Below are positions 35,340 to 46,883 of a stretch of DNA of 64,000 bases, piece after piece (position 1 is the stretch's first letter; every line of letters starts with the position of its first letter). The position numbers and the translations under genes were made by a program. Location of the stretch: the NCBI GenBank assembly GCA_002221725.1, contig NJFT01000003.1, positions 248,001 to 312,000 of the forward strand. Direction: 5' to 3'. Source of the stretch: Scedosporium boydii. Taxonomy: Eukaryota; Ascomycota; Sordariomycetes; Microascales; Microascaceae. The notes under the pieces are model-generated. The model did no database searches. It worked only from the letters and a program-made list of their open reading frames with translations, and had not been told where the DNA came from.

Positions 35340-37714
35340 CTGGACGGTGGGTTCAAGAGCCGCCGTTGTCGAGAGGAAGGATGAGGAGCCGGTCGGGTTT
35401 TCGGTTTATTAGTATTATTTTCGTCTAGTATAATGGAAGGGAAAAAAGAGGAGTATGTCGTCGGAAGTATTGTACAGCTCGAGAAGGACGAATGGTGGCT
35501 CTGCAGGGTAGATGACGACCTAAATGAGAAAGATACTGAGGGTAGTGGTGGTGGTGGGCTCGCCGCAATTCAAGCAGAGGTGCAGTTGAGCCGCTTCCTC
35601 AGCCAGTTGAATGGGAGGTAGCGGCTGGCGTCTAGCGTCCAAGTGCCATGAAAGGCTCGGATCATGGAGATCTGATGCGATGAGGAAATGCGCAACGGCT
35701 ACGACTGTTAGCTGTCGATGTCGAATGGGCGGATTACAGAGTCGTAAAACGAGTTTGGCGACCCGCGTGGATGGAGATTGAGGGGGGGCAGGGTCGGATC
35801 GTGTCGGTCGTGAGGTGGGATGGGTCAAATGTCAAGTGTGAGGAGTACGAGGAAGTTGAGAGTCGACTGGGAGGCTTGTGAATTATTATGGACTTCGACA
35901 GAATCGGTCATGATGATTGGTTAAAACCGGAGAAGGTCCTTGGGGACAATTGCTGATGAAGTCTGTGCTGAAGTACTTTTTACTGGCGCTATGTTTGGAG
36001 CTAAACAGCCCGGAGCTTGCGGAAGGAAAGCAAAGCACGGCGCTAAGACAGGGCCCACTGCACTGAGTGGGTGGGCAGCATAGTGTTCTTATCACAGCGC
36101 CTCGGTGCTCATACAGCACTGAGATGTGCGTGTCGCTAGTGGAAAGTCATCACCATTATTACAAGTACATCGAGTACCTCTAGAGAGGCCGAGTCTTGTC
36201 ATATCCACTTCAACAAAGACCACGATGGAGTTGGGACATTATTACTGTCCCTATAAGAACGACCTCGACTCCCTGGACAGCCCAAACTTTGATACAAAAT
36301 GGAGGACATCGTCAATTGGTCCGTAGTGTCGAACCTCCACCAAACCCCACCAAACCATTTGATCAATTGGCTATCAATCAATCTGATGTTGACTTCGAGA
36401 GAGACCCTGGAGAACAGATATCGCCACCACTTGCCCCGTGCCCGGTGCTCCCAGCTCCCACTTGGGACAAGCCGGCCGAAAGTCTATTTGCACTCCGAGG
36501 CCCGAGATGAAGCTGGCAAGTTGTTATCAAGCATTTGATCAAGGGGCCAAGAGGTGTGCTCATTCTGCTGCCTTCTACAGGCGACATAATCTAGGCGGAG
36601 ACAGTTCATGTACTTCGTACTGTCTGTACATCTGCAACCCTTCATGAATGTCTACGTAAACACATTGATTGATCTCGATATGGGATGGATAACGGGACCC
36701 TCAAACTTCTTGGAGAACAATGAGTCCGCGATTCATTTGAGAGCACCGAGACAACCCGAGGGCACTCCTTCCCGCTTCGACCTGTTCTTTGTCGTGGCGA
36801 TCGCTTATCTCATCAACGAGCCATGACCTGGAAGGTACAATAGAGCAAGCTCAAATACCCCAGTGTATCGCCACCCCGTCAAATCCACCCAGTCGAATGC
36901 ATCAATCCGCAGATGCCTCTCCCTGCATCTGTAGGTAGCCATATTAGACATGAAAGCCCATACCCGAGACAGCATGGGTGGAGACATAGCAAATGTATCC
37001 TCGGGCACTACAGTAATCCGGATCCGATGGCAAAATATTAGAAGAAAGAAGTTCCCTCCAATTTCCTCCAAATGAAAACCGCCACTGGCTCGTTATCGAG
37101 AGGAGAGCCCCCCCAAAAATTGTGGTCCCTCCCTTTCCACTTGTACTAGTGAACGAAACGGAAAAAGCAACTGATCCCAGGGGAAATGAATCAGAAATGA
37201 TTTTTGGGGTGGACAAGCAAGTGTTCGGTGTGTTACACAGAAAGGGCGAGTCGCCTCGTTGATATGATCTGATGGTCACTCTCCTCGCCTCCTCGGTAGT
37301 TCTCAGAGTCTTCGGCCCCGGGGTTGTGCGGAATCCCTCGCCCGGCGGCTCCCCCTCCAGAGTTCAGGACCGGATATCCGACTTCTTTTTAAACTCTTGA
37401 ACGTACTTTGTAGATCCCCCAGGTCTCAGACACCTGAGATGGTGATGGACAATTTTTAAGTGACAGGCAAGACATCCCAAGCCACCTGACAGCTGCAGAA
37501 GGTTAATGGACGACTTGGACGAAGGCACAATTGCTCCCTATGGAACGGCAGCTGTGGGATTGATGGAGGATGAAGAAGAAGTGTATTATGTTCCAGGCTT
37601 TGGGATGTCCAGATTGTGTCTATAAATTCTAAGATACCATCAACTCATACATCATCTGATCCCTTTTCACATTCAGTCCTCCCTCTTCTATCCTGCTTTG
37701 GTCTGAACGCAACA
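35340..37714. other. 2.4 kb between SSK2 and lipase gene
   Basis: Upstream region of SSK2 on its left side and 3' flank upstream in transcription order to the lipase gene on its right. Only short overlapping open frames are present, none recognisable. No tRNA or repeat was found. Part may be the long 5' leader of SSK2. Confidence 0.4.
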
Positions 37715-39814
37715 TCATAAATCATCAGCACCATTACTGCTGCTGGATTGGCTTCCACCTTCCTCATCACTCACTCTAGGAGGAGGTATCCATTCCTCCA
37801 CATCCTCACAGCCGTTGGGGACCCGGCACTTCTCCCTGACATTACACGTCTTCCAAAGCACCTCCTTCACCTCCTTAAAGACCTGATCCACTGCGTCCAT
37901 AGCCCAAATGACATCTAGATGCTCGTACTCCGGTATCACCTTGCTATGAACAACCCTCACAAAGGGCTCCCGGCCCCTCTCAAACCTCTCTAGCAACTTC
38001 CTTCCATCGACAAGATCGTCGCTCCCAGGCACCCACAACGCAAAAGGTGGTACTTGCTCGTTATACCACGCCGTAACTCCCCGAGGCCTACGCCTACACA
38101 CCTCAACGGCCCGTTTAAGCGTGGGACTCTCGGGTCCCGATCGGAGAGCCGCCATCTCCTTGTTCCCTTGCGCGAATCCGTCCATCTCCATATCGACCTT
38201 TTCCTCCGCCCGTACGATATCCTTTGTTGACAGGATACACTTGTGTTTGGCGAACCCGTTCCGTCCGAGCCACCAACTCATCGACTCCGCGCTAACGTAC
38301 ACGGGCGCAAATTGGAACATGCGATCGCGGAGGTCCCTCTCCCAACGGTCGTCTGTCCAGTTGAACAGGAACGAAAACACCTTGTAGCCGAGCCACCCGT
38401 ATATGCGAGGGTGCATGGTTCGGTGTATCGTCATCATGAACGGGATGAATGCGTGGATCCCGAACATGATCTGGAACATCGAGGGCGAGATGATGCGCAT
38501 AAACTTGAAGTACATCTTTCCGATGAGCGGCCCGGCGTAAGCGGCGGGCGCGAGCGCGCAGAACACGGTAAATTTCTCGCCAAGCTCTGGGCGCTGCTCT
38601 TTAGCAAGGGCGACAAGCGTTTGGGTCGTTCCTTGGGAATGGCAGATGAGCCCGAGTTTCTCGAATCCCGTCTCTTCGAGTACCTTGGTCGCCAGAGCGT
38701 AGAGGTCCAGAACACCCATTTGGCGAATATTCCAGCACCATAGCCTCGGATCCTTGTATGAGAGGGTCTTGTGCTTCGGTGCGAAGCCGCATCGGTTGTT
38801 CCCGAGCCAGACGTCGTAACCGGCTTTGCAGAGGTAGAAAGCCAGGGATTCATCGTCGTTTACGCAGTATGCGCCGGCGCTTTGAAGTAATCCGTGAATA
38901 AGAAGGACTGGAAATTTCGGTTTCCTCTCGCTCGTTTGAGGTGTTCTTATCTTCTCACATTCCCCTAGCTTGGAAGAGTGTCTTCTGTCGGTGGATCCGG
39001 AGAAATCTCTCGGGTTGTACACATGCCACAGACTGATGATGAAGCCATCTTCAGTTTCAACATCAAACTCCTCTACGTCCAGCCCAACTCTCCTCGCATA
39101 GTATCCAATATCGCAGACAATCGGATCCGCGCCTCCTTCGGTGGGAGTAAACTCCTCGTCCTTCTGATCGCCTGTCCTCCCTTTGCGCCCCTTCATATTT
39201 TTCCAGGCATCTTCCTGTTGCCTTCTCCTCTCCCGCCTACATATTTCTTCCTCATGGAACCGTCTCCTGGTGTGCCGTTGGCCGTTCCCTCGAAACATCT
39301 TATCCACTGGCCGTGGAACAGCCATCGGTATACTAGTGAAGAGCGCCCCTAACACAATTACTGATAGGAAAGCGAGGCTTAGAAAGAAGGAGATGAACCG
39401 GTAGCCGAGGTACAAGAGGCTACAGCGAAGGGAAGATGGCGCGGGCCAAGTCGGTAGAGGGGGGAAGAGGGTATTCGTCGAGGTAGATAGTGTAGCTCTG
39501 TGATGGCTCGTCTCTGCAGTTTGTCTTGTTGTAGAGGTGTCGGTCCTCTGTCGCCCAAGTTCTTTGCTGATCCTTTCGGGAGATCTCGACCCCCGTTCCG
39601 TAGCCTTCTTCTGAGTGTCTGAAGGAAATCTATTGCCGGGTTTGACGACCACCTCCTCCGTCCTAATCAAGGTTGATTTGTGGTCACGGTCATCCTTGCG
39701 ATCAAAGGACACACCGAGAGTTCGCTGATGGAGAGCCGCATTGCTATGGCGTCGGGAGGGAGAAAGAGGTTGCAGTTGAGTCGATGACCCTGTCTGCCCG
39801 TAACCAAGAGACAT
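37715..39814 (-). CDS. membrane-anchored steryl ester/acid lipase
   Basis: Intronless 699-residue alpha/beta hydrolase of the acid lipase family (Tgl1/Yeh1-like), enzymes that hydrolyse steryl esters or triglycerides at lipid droplets or the plasma membrane. A disordered N-terminus of about 120 residues precedes one hydrophobic segment (about residues 133-165), consistent with a membrane anchor. The lipase domain follows: AB-hydrolase-lipase motif with EDGFIISLWHV, VLLIHGLLQSAG oxyanion region, WLGNNRCGF, and the nucleophile Ser 393 in LICHSQG. The likely acid is in GSDDLVD (about residue 600) and the His in EYEHLDVIW (about 632). An acidic, Ser-rich C-terminus ends the protein. Yeh1, Yeh2 or Tgl1 equivalence cannot be decided by eye. 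It is divergent from the PEX6/tRNA side. Confidence 0.87.
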   Translation of the reverse strand: MSLGYGQTGSSTQLQPLSPSRRHSNAALHQRTLGVSFDRKDDRDHKSTLIRTEEVVVKPGNRFPSDTQKKATERGSRSPERISKELGRQRTDTSTTRQTAETSHHRATLSTSTNTLFPPLPTWPAPSSLRCSLLYLGYRFISFFLSLAFLSVIVLGALFTSIPMAVPRPVDKMFRGNGQRHTRRRFHEEEICRRERRRQQEDAWKNMKGRKGRTGDQKDEEFTPTEGGADPIVCDIGYYARRVGLDVEEFDVETEDGFIISLWHVYNPRDFSGSTDRRHSSKLGECEKIRTPQTSERKPKFPVLLIHGLLQSAGAYCVNDDESLAFYLCKAGYDVWLGNNRCGFAPKHKTLSYKDPRLWCWNIRQMGVLDLYALATKVLEETGFEKLGLICHSQGTTQTLVALAKEQRPELGEKFTVFCALAPAAYAGPLIGKMYFKFMRIISPSMFQIMFGIHAFIPFMMTIHRTMHPRIYGWLGYKVFSFLFNWTDDRWERDLRDRMFQFAPVYVSAESMSWWLGRNGFAKHKCILSTKDIVRAEEKVDMEMDGFAQGNKEMAALRSGPESPTLKRAVEVCRRRPRGVTAWYNEQVPPFALWVPGSDDLVDGRKLLERFERGREPFVRVVHSKVIPEYEHLDVIWAMDAVDQVFKEVKEVLWKTCNVREKCRVPNGCEDVEEWIPPPRVSDEEGGSQSSSSNGADDL

Positions 39815-42197
39815 GTTTCCACCTCGAAGAATAACAAAAGTAAAAAGGCGGCTTTAGGTAAAGTTGAATCGAGTAGGCAACCGAGAATCACATCCTTGGC
39901 CAGTTATTCGCAGGATCTTTGATTCAAGTTGTCTCCTCTTGAACGAAACATGGCCGATGGAAAAGATTAAAACCATAAGGCTTTCGGTGAGCAAGAAAGA
40001 CGCGTCAACCAACTTAAACTACGAGTTTCAAGCACTCTCCGTCATCGTTCTAGCAGTGACAAGTGACAGGTGGATATCCGCATTGCCGCGGCGGCATAGC
40101 CTCGACGCAAACTTTGTCTGAATGCCTTGGAATAGGAGAAGACACAAACTAGCGTCATGACGTGGGGTCGAAGAGGGTGCCTTCTTCACCTATCACATAT
40201 CCCGTCGTCGTAAAACAAGAAAAGTTACCTCAGGGGTTGATGGGTCTGCAGAATGGGGCGAGGTTTGACGTGAGCTTATCATAGCACTAGGAGATTTTGA
40301 CACAAAGCTAATTGCAGGAGACCGGTGGGCTTGGTTGCTAGGAAGGTTACGCCCATCGCGCTCCGTTTGGGTTCGGCCTTGAAGTGATCCCAGATGTCGC
40401 AGGCACAGCGCATGTCATGTTCTGTTTAATCTTGGGAGCCTGAATCGAGCTGTGGGAGAAACCGATGTAATTGAGAGCTTGATCGATGATGTCATTTGCG
40501 ACGCGCCGAAGTCGGAGCAGTGATCAATTCAATGTCAATCAAGGATGGGCTTCAGTCTGGGTTCTTCAGGTTCTTCATGCCCAAGGCTGAAAGCGTGATT
40601 ATTCCGTGGGCTCCAAACGTTATTGTCTTGAGAGATCAAATATAGATAAACCCATCCCCAACATCGGCCGTGAGGCGGCCCTTCGGCTGCCCAACAGTTC
40701 CTGTGACTGTCTCTCTATTTCGTTGGAATATCCCGCCACTGATCAAGATGAAGGGAGTCAACTATTGTCCCCTTTGCAGGGCTGCGAAGAGATGCCCAGT
40801 TGCCCAGTTTCCCATCTTGGCTTCCTTGACGTTGATCCATTATGAAGAGGATGGGAATTGCTTGCCCTGATATCAACGCTGCCTGGTTTTGGATGAGACA
40901 ACCGTAGCAAGCGCTTGTACTTGTTGCCTATGGATATTGGCGAGAATCAGGCCCGAAAACTAAATTTAGGGTGACTGGAGGTGAGTTTAAGAGAAGGAGA
41001 ATAAGACAGGGTCTTCTAAGTCGTATTCTGCAGTTCTTGGCTTCCGTTGGTGGAGGGTGAGGCTAGATGAGACTCGGAATGCAGGTAGCCACAAACGGGA
41101 ATTGGGGTGGATGAATCGGGATTTGAAGAAGCATAATCAAGGCCAGACAATATTGCCTTTGTGCTGATACTGATCTTGACGGCGTGACATTGGATCGAGG
41201 CACATTAAATGAACGTATTCGACTCCTCCTCTCCCTGCCTCGTCGGAAAAGATTGGTTCGACGCATCAATCATCTAGTTAACTGGGAGAGTGCCTCATAC
41301 ACACCTCAAATACTTTGAGACCAGATCTACCTCAAACGACAAAAAGTTAGCGAATTGTTATTTATTGCTGATTGGGAAGGGGAATCTGAAGAAAAAAGTG
41401 AAACTAAAATACTGAAGAAAAAAAGAGAAAAAATGAACTCCGATGCGGGGAATCGAACCCCGGCCCCTGCGGTGCCTTTCGATGAAAGCGCAGTATACTA
41501 ACCACTATACTACATCGGATTATTGCCTTGTAGCTGTTGAGTTCCAAGCCGCTTAGCTTGTCGTTATGAAGTCCCCGTTTTCCCTGTGCTGTGGATTCGA
41601 TAAGGAACCTAAGCCACTCTCCCTGCTCCATTGATATTAGCGAGGGAGTTTTCTTCATGCGCCGCAAGTCAAGCCACAATTCACAAGCTTTCTGGAAACA
41701 TGCAAAATTACGTGGCTTGCTTTACCCTTGTACCCTTGTACACTTGGGCCAAGGATTGAAATTGACTGCCCCATTGATCAAGCCATGCAGACGTGCCCCG
41801 GTTTCTCCCCTCCAGTGCCTCCACATTAACTTCAATGGGTCACGCAGGCCCTTGCCGCCACTGTGCCGAGGCTCGACCTTCTGAACTTGAATTCTCGGCG
41901 CGGCATCGCGGAGCTTAGTGTTTGACCGACGAACTCACCAACCTCGATCTCCCACCTCGGGACAAATCAAGACGGAGAGTCACATTAATCGACAATTCCA
42001 ATTGCTCCGTCTGTACTCTATCTGCTTTCCCCTTCCCTCTCTGTTCCATTAACCTTGTAATTCGATAATCGTCGTTTGAACCCCCTCGATCCCGCGTCGC
42101 CAGCGATCAGTGCAAAAAGTCTGCGAATCCCACTTCCCGGAATAATAGCTGAATATTTCGTTTGCCCTTCGTCGCTCGTGCTAGATTCCGACCGGGA
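39815..42197. other. 2.4 kb lipase/PEX6 divergent region with tRNA
   Basis: Between the divergent lipase and PEX6 start codons. Apart from tRNA-Glu at 41438-41519 no gene was recognised. Open frames are 115 codons or shorter and look like chance frames. The right end holds the PEX6 promoter. Confidence 0.4.
41438..41519 (-). tRNA. tRNA-Glu (UUC) with a 10-nt intron
   Basis: Cloverleaf read on the minus strand. The acceptor stem TCCGATG pairs with CATCGGA, with discriminator G. The A-box/D-arm region is TAGTATAGTGGTTAGTA, and the anticodon stem CTGCG pairs with CGCAG. The anticodon TTC is followed by A37, and the T arm carries GGTTCGATTCC. The anticodon loop holds ten extra bases after position 37, the standard place for a nuclear tRNA intron, so splicing by the tRNA endonuclease is expected. 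T-rich sequence downstream on the minus strand (41434-41429 and beyond) can serve as the pol III terminator. The CCA end is not encoded, as in eukaryotes. Confidence 0.93.
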
Positions 42198-45100
42198 ATG
42201 ATGGCGGCGCCTTCTGCCATAACCAAAAGGCGTGTGAGGAGGAGGAGGAAGGAGGACAAGCCCCCCGTGGCGACTCGGCTTGTCCTGCCCGACCACATGA
42301 AAGGGGATGTTGGTGCTATATCTGATGATTTGTTCAGGGAGCTGTTTCCTCACTGCCACGCTGGTTAGTAGAGTTCTCGAGGCCTTGGGGCCTTTCCGTT
42401 CTCACCTTCCTCGACTTCTCCGTCTTCTCTTCGCTAGTTCGTCTCGTCTTTCTAACTTGCTGGATCGCCTGTGTAGAATCTCCAGATGGCGAAGATGATA
42501 CCGAACCCACCGTCTTCCATATCGCCATTACTCCCTGGACGCCGAACTCCTCTGCCGCCGATACACCTTGGTCAATTGTTCCGGTAATGCGATCTTCGGA
42601 AATATCGGCCTCGACTATTCGGTTCTCGCCCTCGTCGTCTGCCCTCCAGACTTTCGCAAAGACTCTCCAAAAGGTCGCTCCTTCGAAACTGTCGAGCCAT
42701 ATCAGGAGTGGAATAGACATATTAGCTCTGGATGTGGTCGCCCTCGAGCTGGATACAGTATACGTCAAGCTCGAGAGCGAACTGACGAGGCGCTTGGAGA
42801 ATGGCGAAGGCACCTTCTATAGAGACCGATCAGCTATCAAGGGTAAATCCGCTGCGTCACCTAACCAACCCCCGCTTGAAACCGCGCTACGCGTTGCTCT
42901 CGGAGGGCTTACGGTTATACATAGTGGGGATCTCTTCTCCCTACCGCTTCCCCCTCACCCAGTAACACACGTGCCTCCAAACCCTGGCGAGATTCTCCTC
43001 TGCGAACCCGTCTCCCAGGGAATACTCTCGCCAAATACGAGGATTATCTTGAGTCGTGGGAGGATACATGCTCCGAAACACTCTCACCCGACCATCTCTT
43101 CGAGCCGTGCTTTGGGCGATGTGCGGGAGGATGACGAAGATACCAACGAATTCTACTCGGCTTCCGAGGAACGTTACAAGACGGACGCCGACGGCCAAAC
43201 CGATGGCTTCGTATCCGTTACCGAGAACGAGTCCGACGACACCGGTCTCAGCAACGACGACTCGGATGATCTCTCGGATGATTCTATGGATGACATGATT
43301 TCGCTACACGCTCCTACGCTCCCACCTACCCTCGCCAGCGGTGTGTCGACCATCCAGCCGGGAACTCCGACCACCATCGGCCGTGGTAGGAGGGTGAACG
43401 GCATCAGCACGCCTGGCTCTGTGTTCTCCAACTTCACCAATTTCACCGCTACGACTGCTCGTCAAGACCGGCATCGGGGTCGCCTCTTTAAGGCGCATGG
43501 CTTGATGGCACCTATTCCGGACGATTTGCTCCATCCGAAGCCAGCACCCGAGGACGACGAAGAGGCGCGAGTCTATGTTGACGTCACCTCTCTATCCAAA
43601 ATTGGCTGTTTCTCCGGCGACTGGGTACGCATCGAGGCCTCCGAGGAGCCCCCGGTTAACGGCTTTGGCGCATTCGGCCTCGGCAGTTTCAACCACAATG
43701 AAGCGGAAGTGTCAAACTGGCGTCCCGTGAGAGTCTACAGTCTTCCCGAAAGCCACTCACGTAGGCCCATGACGAGGATTCCGAGCTCCCAGCGACACGA
43801 TGGTAGGAGACCTTCCTTTTTCGACTCTCAGGTCCCGAAGCCTACGAGTCCGGCCGCATACATCTCTCCCATCCTGCAGGCGAACCTAGACGGAGCTTCG
43901 TACGTTCGCATCTCCGCCATTAAGCGTGGCTCATACCAAGGCAAGGGAACTTTGCCCAAGTTTACGAATGCTTCGCGTCCGCCCGATGCGCGTGACATCC
44001 GCATCCATCGCGTCAAGTCGCCAATTACCACCGAAGGAGCGTACCAAACCGCCGTCCTTGGTGGTATCAAGCGTTATTTCTCACGAAAGATTAGGCTCCT
44101 GCGCACGGGTGATCTCCTTGCCATCCCCGTCGACGCTCGTCTCGGGAAGGCGATGCGGGAGAGTTCTGACGGGGCCGAGGTTGATGATGTGATGGCTCTT
44201 AGCACCACTGCTGCTGGAAAGGGAACCTCAACTGTTACCGCTGTCGCTTGGTTCAAGGTTGACCATATCCAGGTCAGCAAGTCAGAGGAGGGCGAGCATG
44301 GTACTTTCGAGGAACTCTGGGGCTCCGTAGCGAGCGTGGATAGTTTGTCCGTTATGCTCAACGTGTCTGGCTTCGAGATAAGCCGCATTCCCGGCACGAA
44401 GGACAACCACTGGCAGTACTACCTCGGTCTGAAGAAGGGGGCTAAACCGCTCCCTGATGCGCCGTCTGCCTCGTCTTTGTCGGAGCCTGAGGTTAGATAC
44501 ATCTCACCGATACGGCGGCAACTGAGGGAGCTCATTGCCACAGCCTCAAGTCAGAGGGCCATTCATCTAAAGATGCCGCCCGTCGCCATTCTCCTCGTGT
44601 CAACCCATCGTGATATTGGAAAGGCGACAGTAGCCGAGGCCGCGTGTGCCGATATTGGTATTCACTCCTTTACTATCGACTGTTACGACATCCTCAGCGA
44701 GTCTGGTGGTAGTGGAGGCGACGTTAAGACCGAAGCATACTTGACCACCAGGGCGGACCGCGCGATCGGCTGTGGGCCAGACTGCTGTGCGCTGGTAATA
44801 CGGCATATCGAGACGCTCACAGCTGAGAGGATCGCGACTTCGCTCAAAGATATATTGCAAAACGTACGCGTCCTCATCGCGACGACGAATGAGGTGGACA
44901 AGATCCCCGATACCATTCGAGGCATGTTCACCCACGAGTTGGAGGTGCGAGCGCCTGACGAGACCGAGAGAGAGGGTATCCTCAAGTCGGTGATTAATGA
45001 CCGGGGCGTCAGCGTCGACCCTGCGGTCGACCTTGGCAATATCGCTCTCAAGACTGCCGCCCTCGTGGCGGGAGACCTCGTCGACGTCGTAGACCGCGCT

Positions 45101-46548
45101 GTCATTGCGCAACAATCCCGCCTTGAGCAGATTACAGATGGCAGACCACCAACTTCGAGCTCCCTCAAACTGCCCGTTTCGGTGCGCGACGTCCAAGTCG
45201 CCGGCGGCCCCTTCTCCCGATGCCTCATCAAGGAGGACTTTGACGCAGCCGTCGACGCCGTCCGGAAGAACTTCTCCGACGCCATCGGCGCGCCCAAGAT
45301 CCCCAGCGTGACGTGGGACGACGTCGGCGGCCTCAACAACGTCAAGGACGCCATCACCGAGACCATCCAGCTGCCCCTCGAGCGCCCTGAGCTCTTCGCC
45401 AAGGGCATGAAGAAGCGGTCCGGCATCCTCTTCTACGGCCCGCCCGGTACCGGCAAGACGCTCCTGGCCAAGGCCATTGCCACAGAATACAGCCTCAACT
45501 TCCTCAGCGTCAAGGGCCCCGAGCTCCTCAACATGTACATCGGTGAATCCGAGGCTAACGTCCGCCGCGTGTTCCAGCGGGCTCGCGACGCGCGCCCTTG
45601 CGTCGTCTTCTTCGATGAGTTGGACTCCGTGGCGCCGAAGCGAGGAAATCAGGGCGACAGCGGCGGCGTCATGGACAGGATCGTGTCCCAGATCCTTGCT
45701 GAGCTCGATGGTATGTCGGGCGGCGAGGATGATGTCGGCGGAGTGTTTGTTATCGGGGCTACGAATCGGCCAGATCTTCTGGACCCAGCGCTTTTGAGAC
45801 CGGGAAGGTTTGATAAGCTTCTTTATTTGGGGGTTTCGGATACGCGCGACAAGCAGACTAAGATTCTCGAGGCGCTGACTAGAAAGTATGTTCTTCTTGC
45901 CCCCTTTTTTTTTTTTCTTTCCTTTTTCGCTAACATAAGATATCCAGGTTCGCTCTCCACCCCTCCGTCATCCTCTCCAACATCGCCGCGCAACTTCCAT
46001 TCACCTACACCGGCGCCGACTTCTACGCCCTCTGCACCGACGCCATGCTCAAGGCCGTTACCCGACAAGCGGCGCACGTGGACACGCGCATCAAGCGGCT
46101 CAACGTCTCCTCTGCGTCGGAAGGAAGGACGATTTCCACAGCCTACTTTTTCGACCACATCGCTACGGAGGAGGATTTGGCCGTACAGGTTACGGAGGTG
46201 GATTTCCTTGAGGCGCAGAAGGAGCTTGTGCCTAGCGTTAGTGCTGGGGAGTTGGAGCATTACGAGAGGGTGAGAAGGACGTTTGAGGGGGATAGGGCGA
46301 CTGGGGATGATGGGAAGGGGGATAGAGGAAAAGGAAAGGTGGACAAGGGGAAGGGCCTAGCTTCTCCGGTTGCGGCGGGAAAGGGGAAGGGGAAGGCCCT
46401 AGCGCTTCCGGGGTTTAGTGATGGGGATGACGATGAAGATGAGGAAGACGGGGGATTCGGAAGAGTGAATGGGAAGTCGAAGGGAAAGGGAAAGGCGGTT
46501 GCTGGGTTCCAGGATGGAACGGCCAGTGATGATGATGGGTTGTATTGA
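42198..46548 (+). CDS. PEX6: peroxisomal AAA ATPase PEX6
   Basis: Peroxin 6, which with PEX1 forms the hexameric motor that pulls the import receptor PEX5 out of the peroxisomal membrane. Exons 42198-42363, 42486-45885 and 45948-46548 join in phase to 1,388 residues, typical of filamentous fungi. Two ATGs lie in tandem at the start; the upstream one is listed. The N-terminus shows the fungal pattern of a basic run (RRVRRRRKEDKPPV) and LPDHMKGDVG. The first ATPase domain is degenerate: its P-loop position reads LVSTHRDIGKAT. The second is intact, with GPPGTGKTLLAKA (Walker A), VVFFDELDSVAPKRG (Walker B), the GATNRPDLLDPALLRPGRFD second region of homology, and NMYIGESEANVRRVFQRARD. The C-terminus is a Lys/Gly-rich tail. 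It converges with the M3 peptidase gene. Confidence 0.95.
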
Positions 46549-46883
46549 TGGGTTGTTCTGGGCTTGTAATTGATCTTATTTTTCTTGGTTTTGTAACAAC
46601 ATGGTTGTGCAGTGAGTGGGTAGTTAGATTCAGGGTCTGGAAAGGGGAGGCATTCATCCAACACCAGGAAAGCTTACGTACATTCTAGAGCTGTTTCTTT
46701 GGATTTCATAGATTCCATTGGCGATGTGTGATTAATACTACGTGTGAGAGGTTGAGGCGTCAAAACAAAGACCTGAAAGAAAAGAGAGATCATTCGAGGA
46801 AGGGCACGCTTCGGTGGCGAGGAGGCGGCATCAAACCCACGTAATCCCTTCGCTCATCATTTTCCAAGGCGCCCCCCGTCTAT
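46549..46883. other. convergent 3' flank, PEX6 / M3 peptidase
   Basis: 335 bases between two converging stop codons, AT-rich at its left end. Nothing else was seen. Confidence 0.45.

Noticed and set aside
44580..44700. PEX6 first ATPase domain lacking a canonical P-loop as a novelty
   Set aside because: A degenerate first AAA domain is a known property of PEX6 proteins, so it is not unusual.
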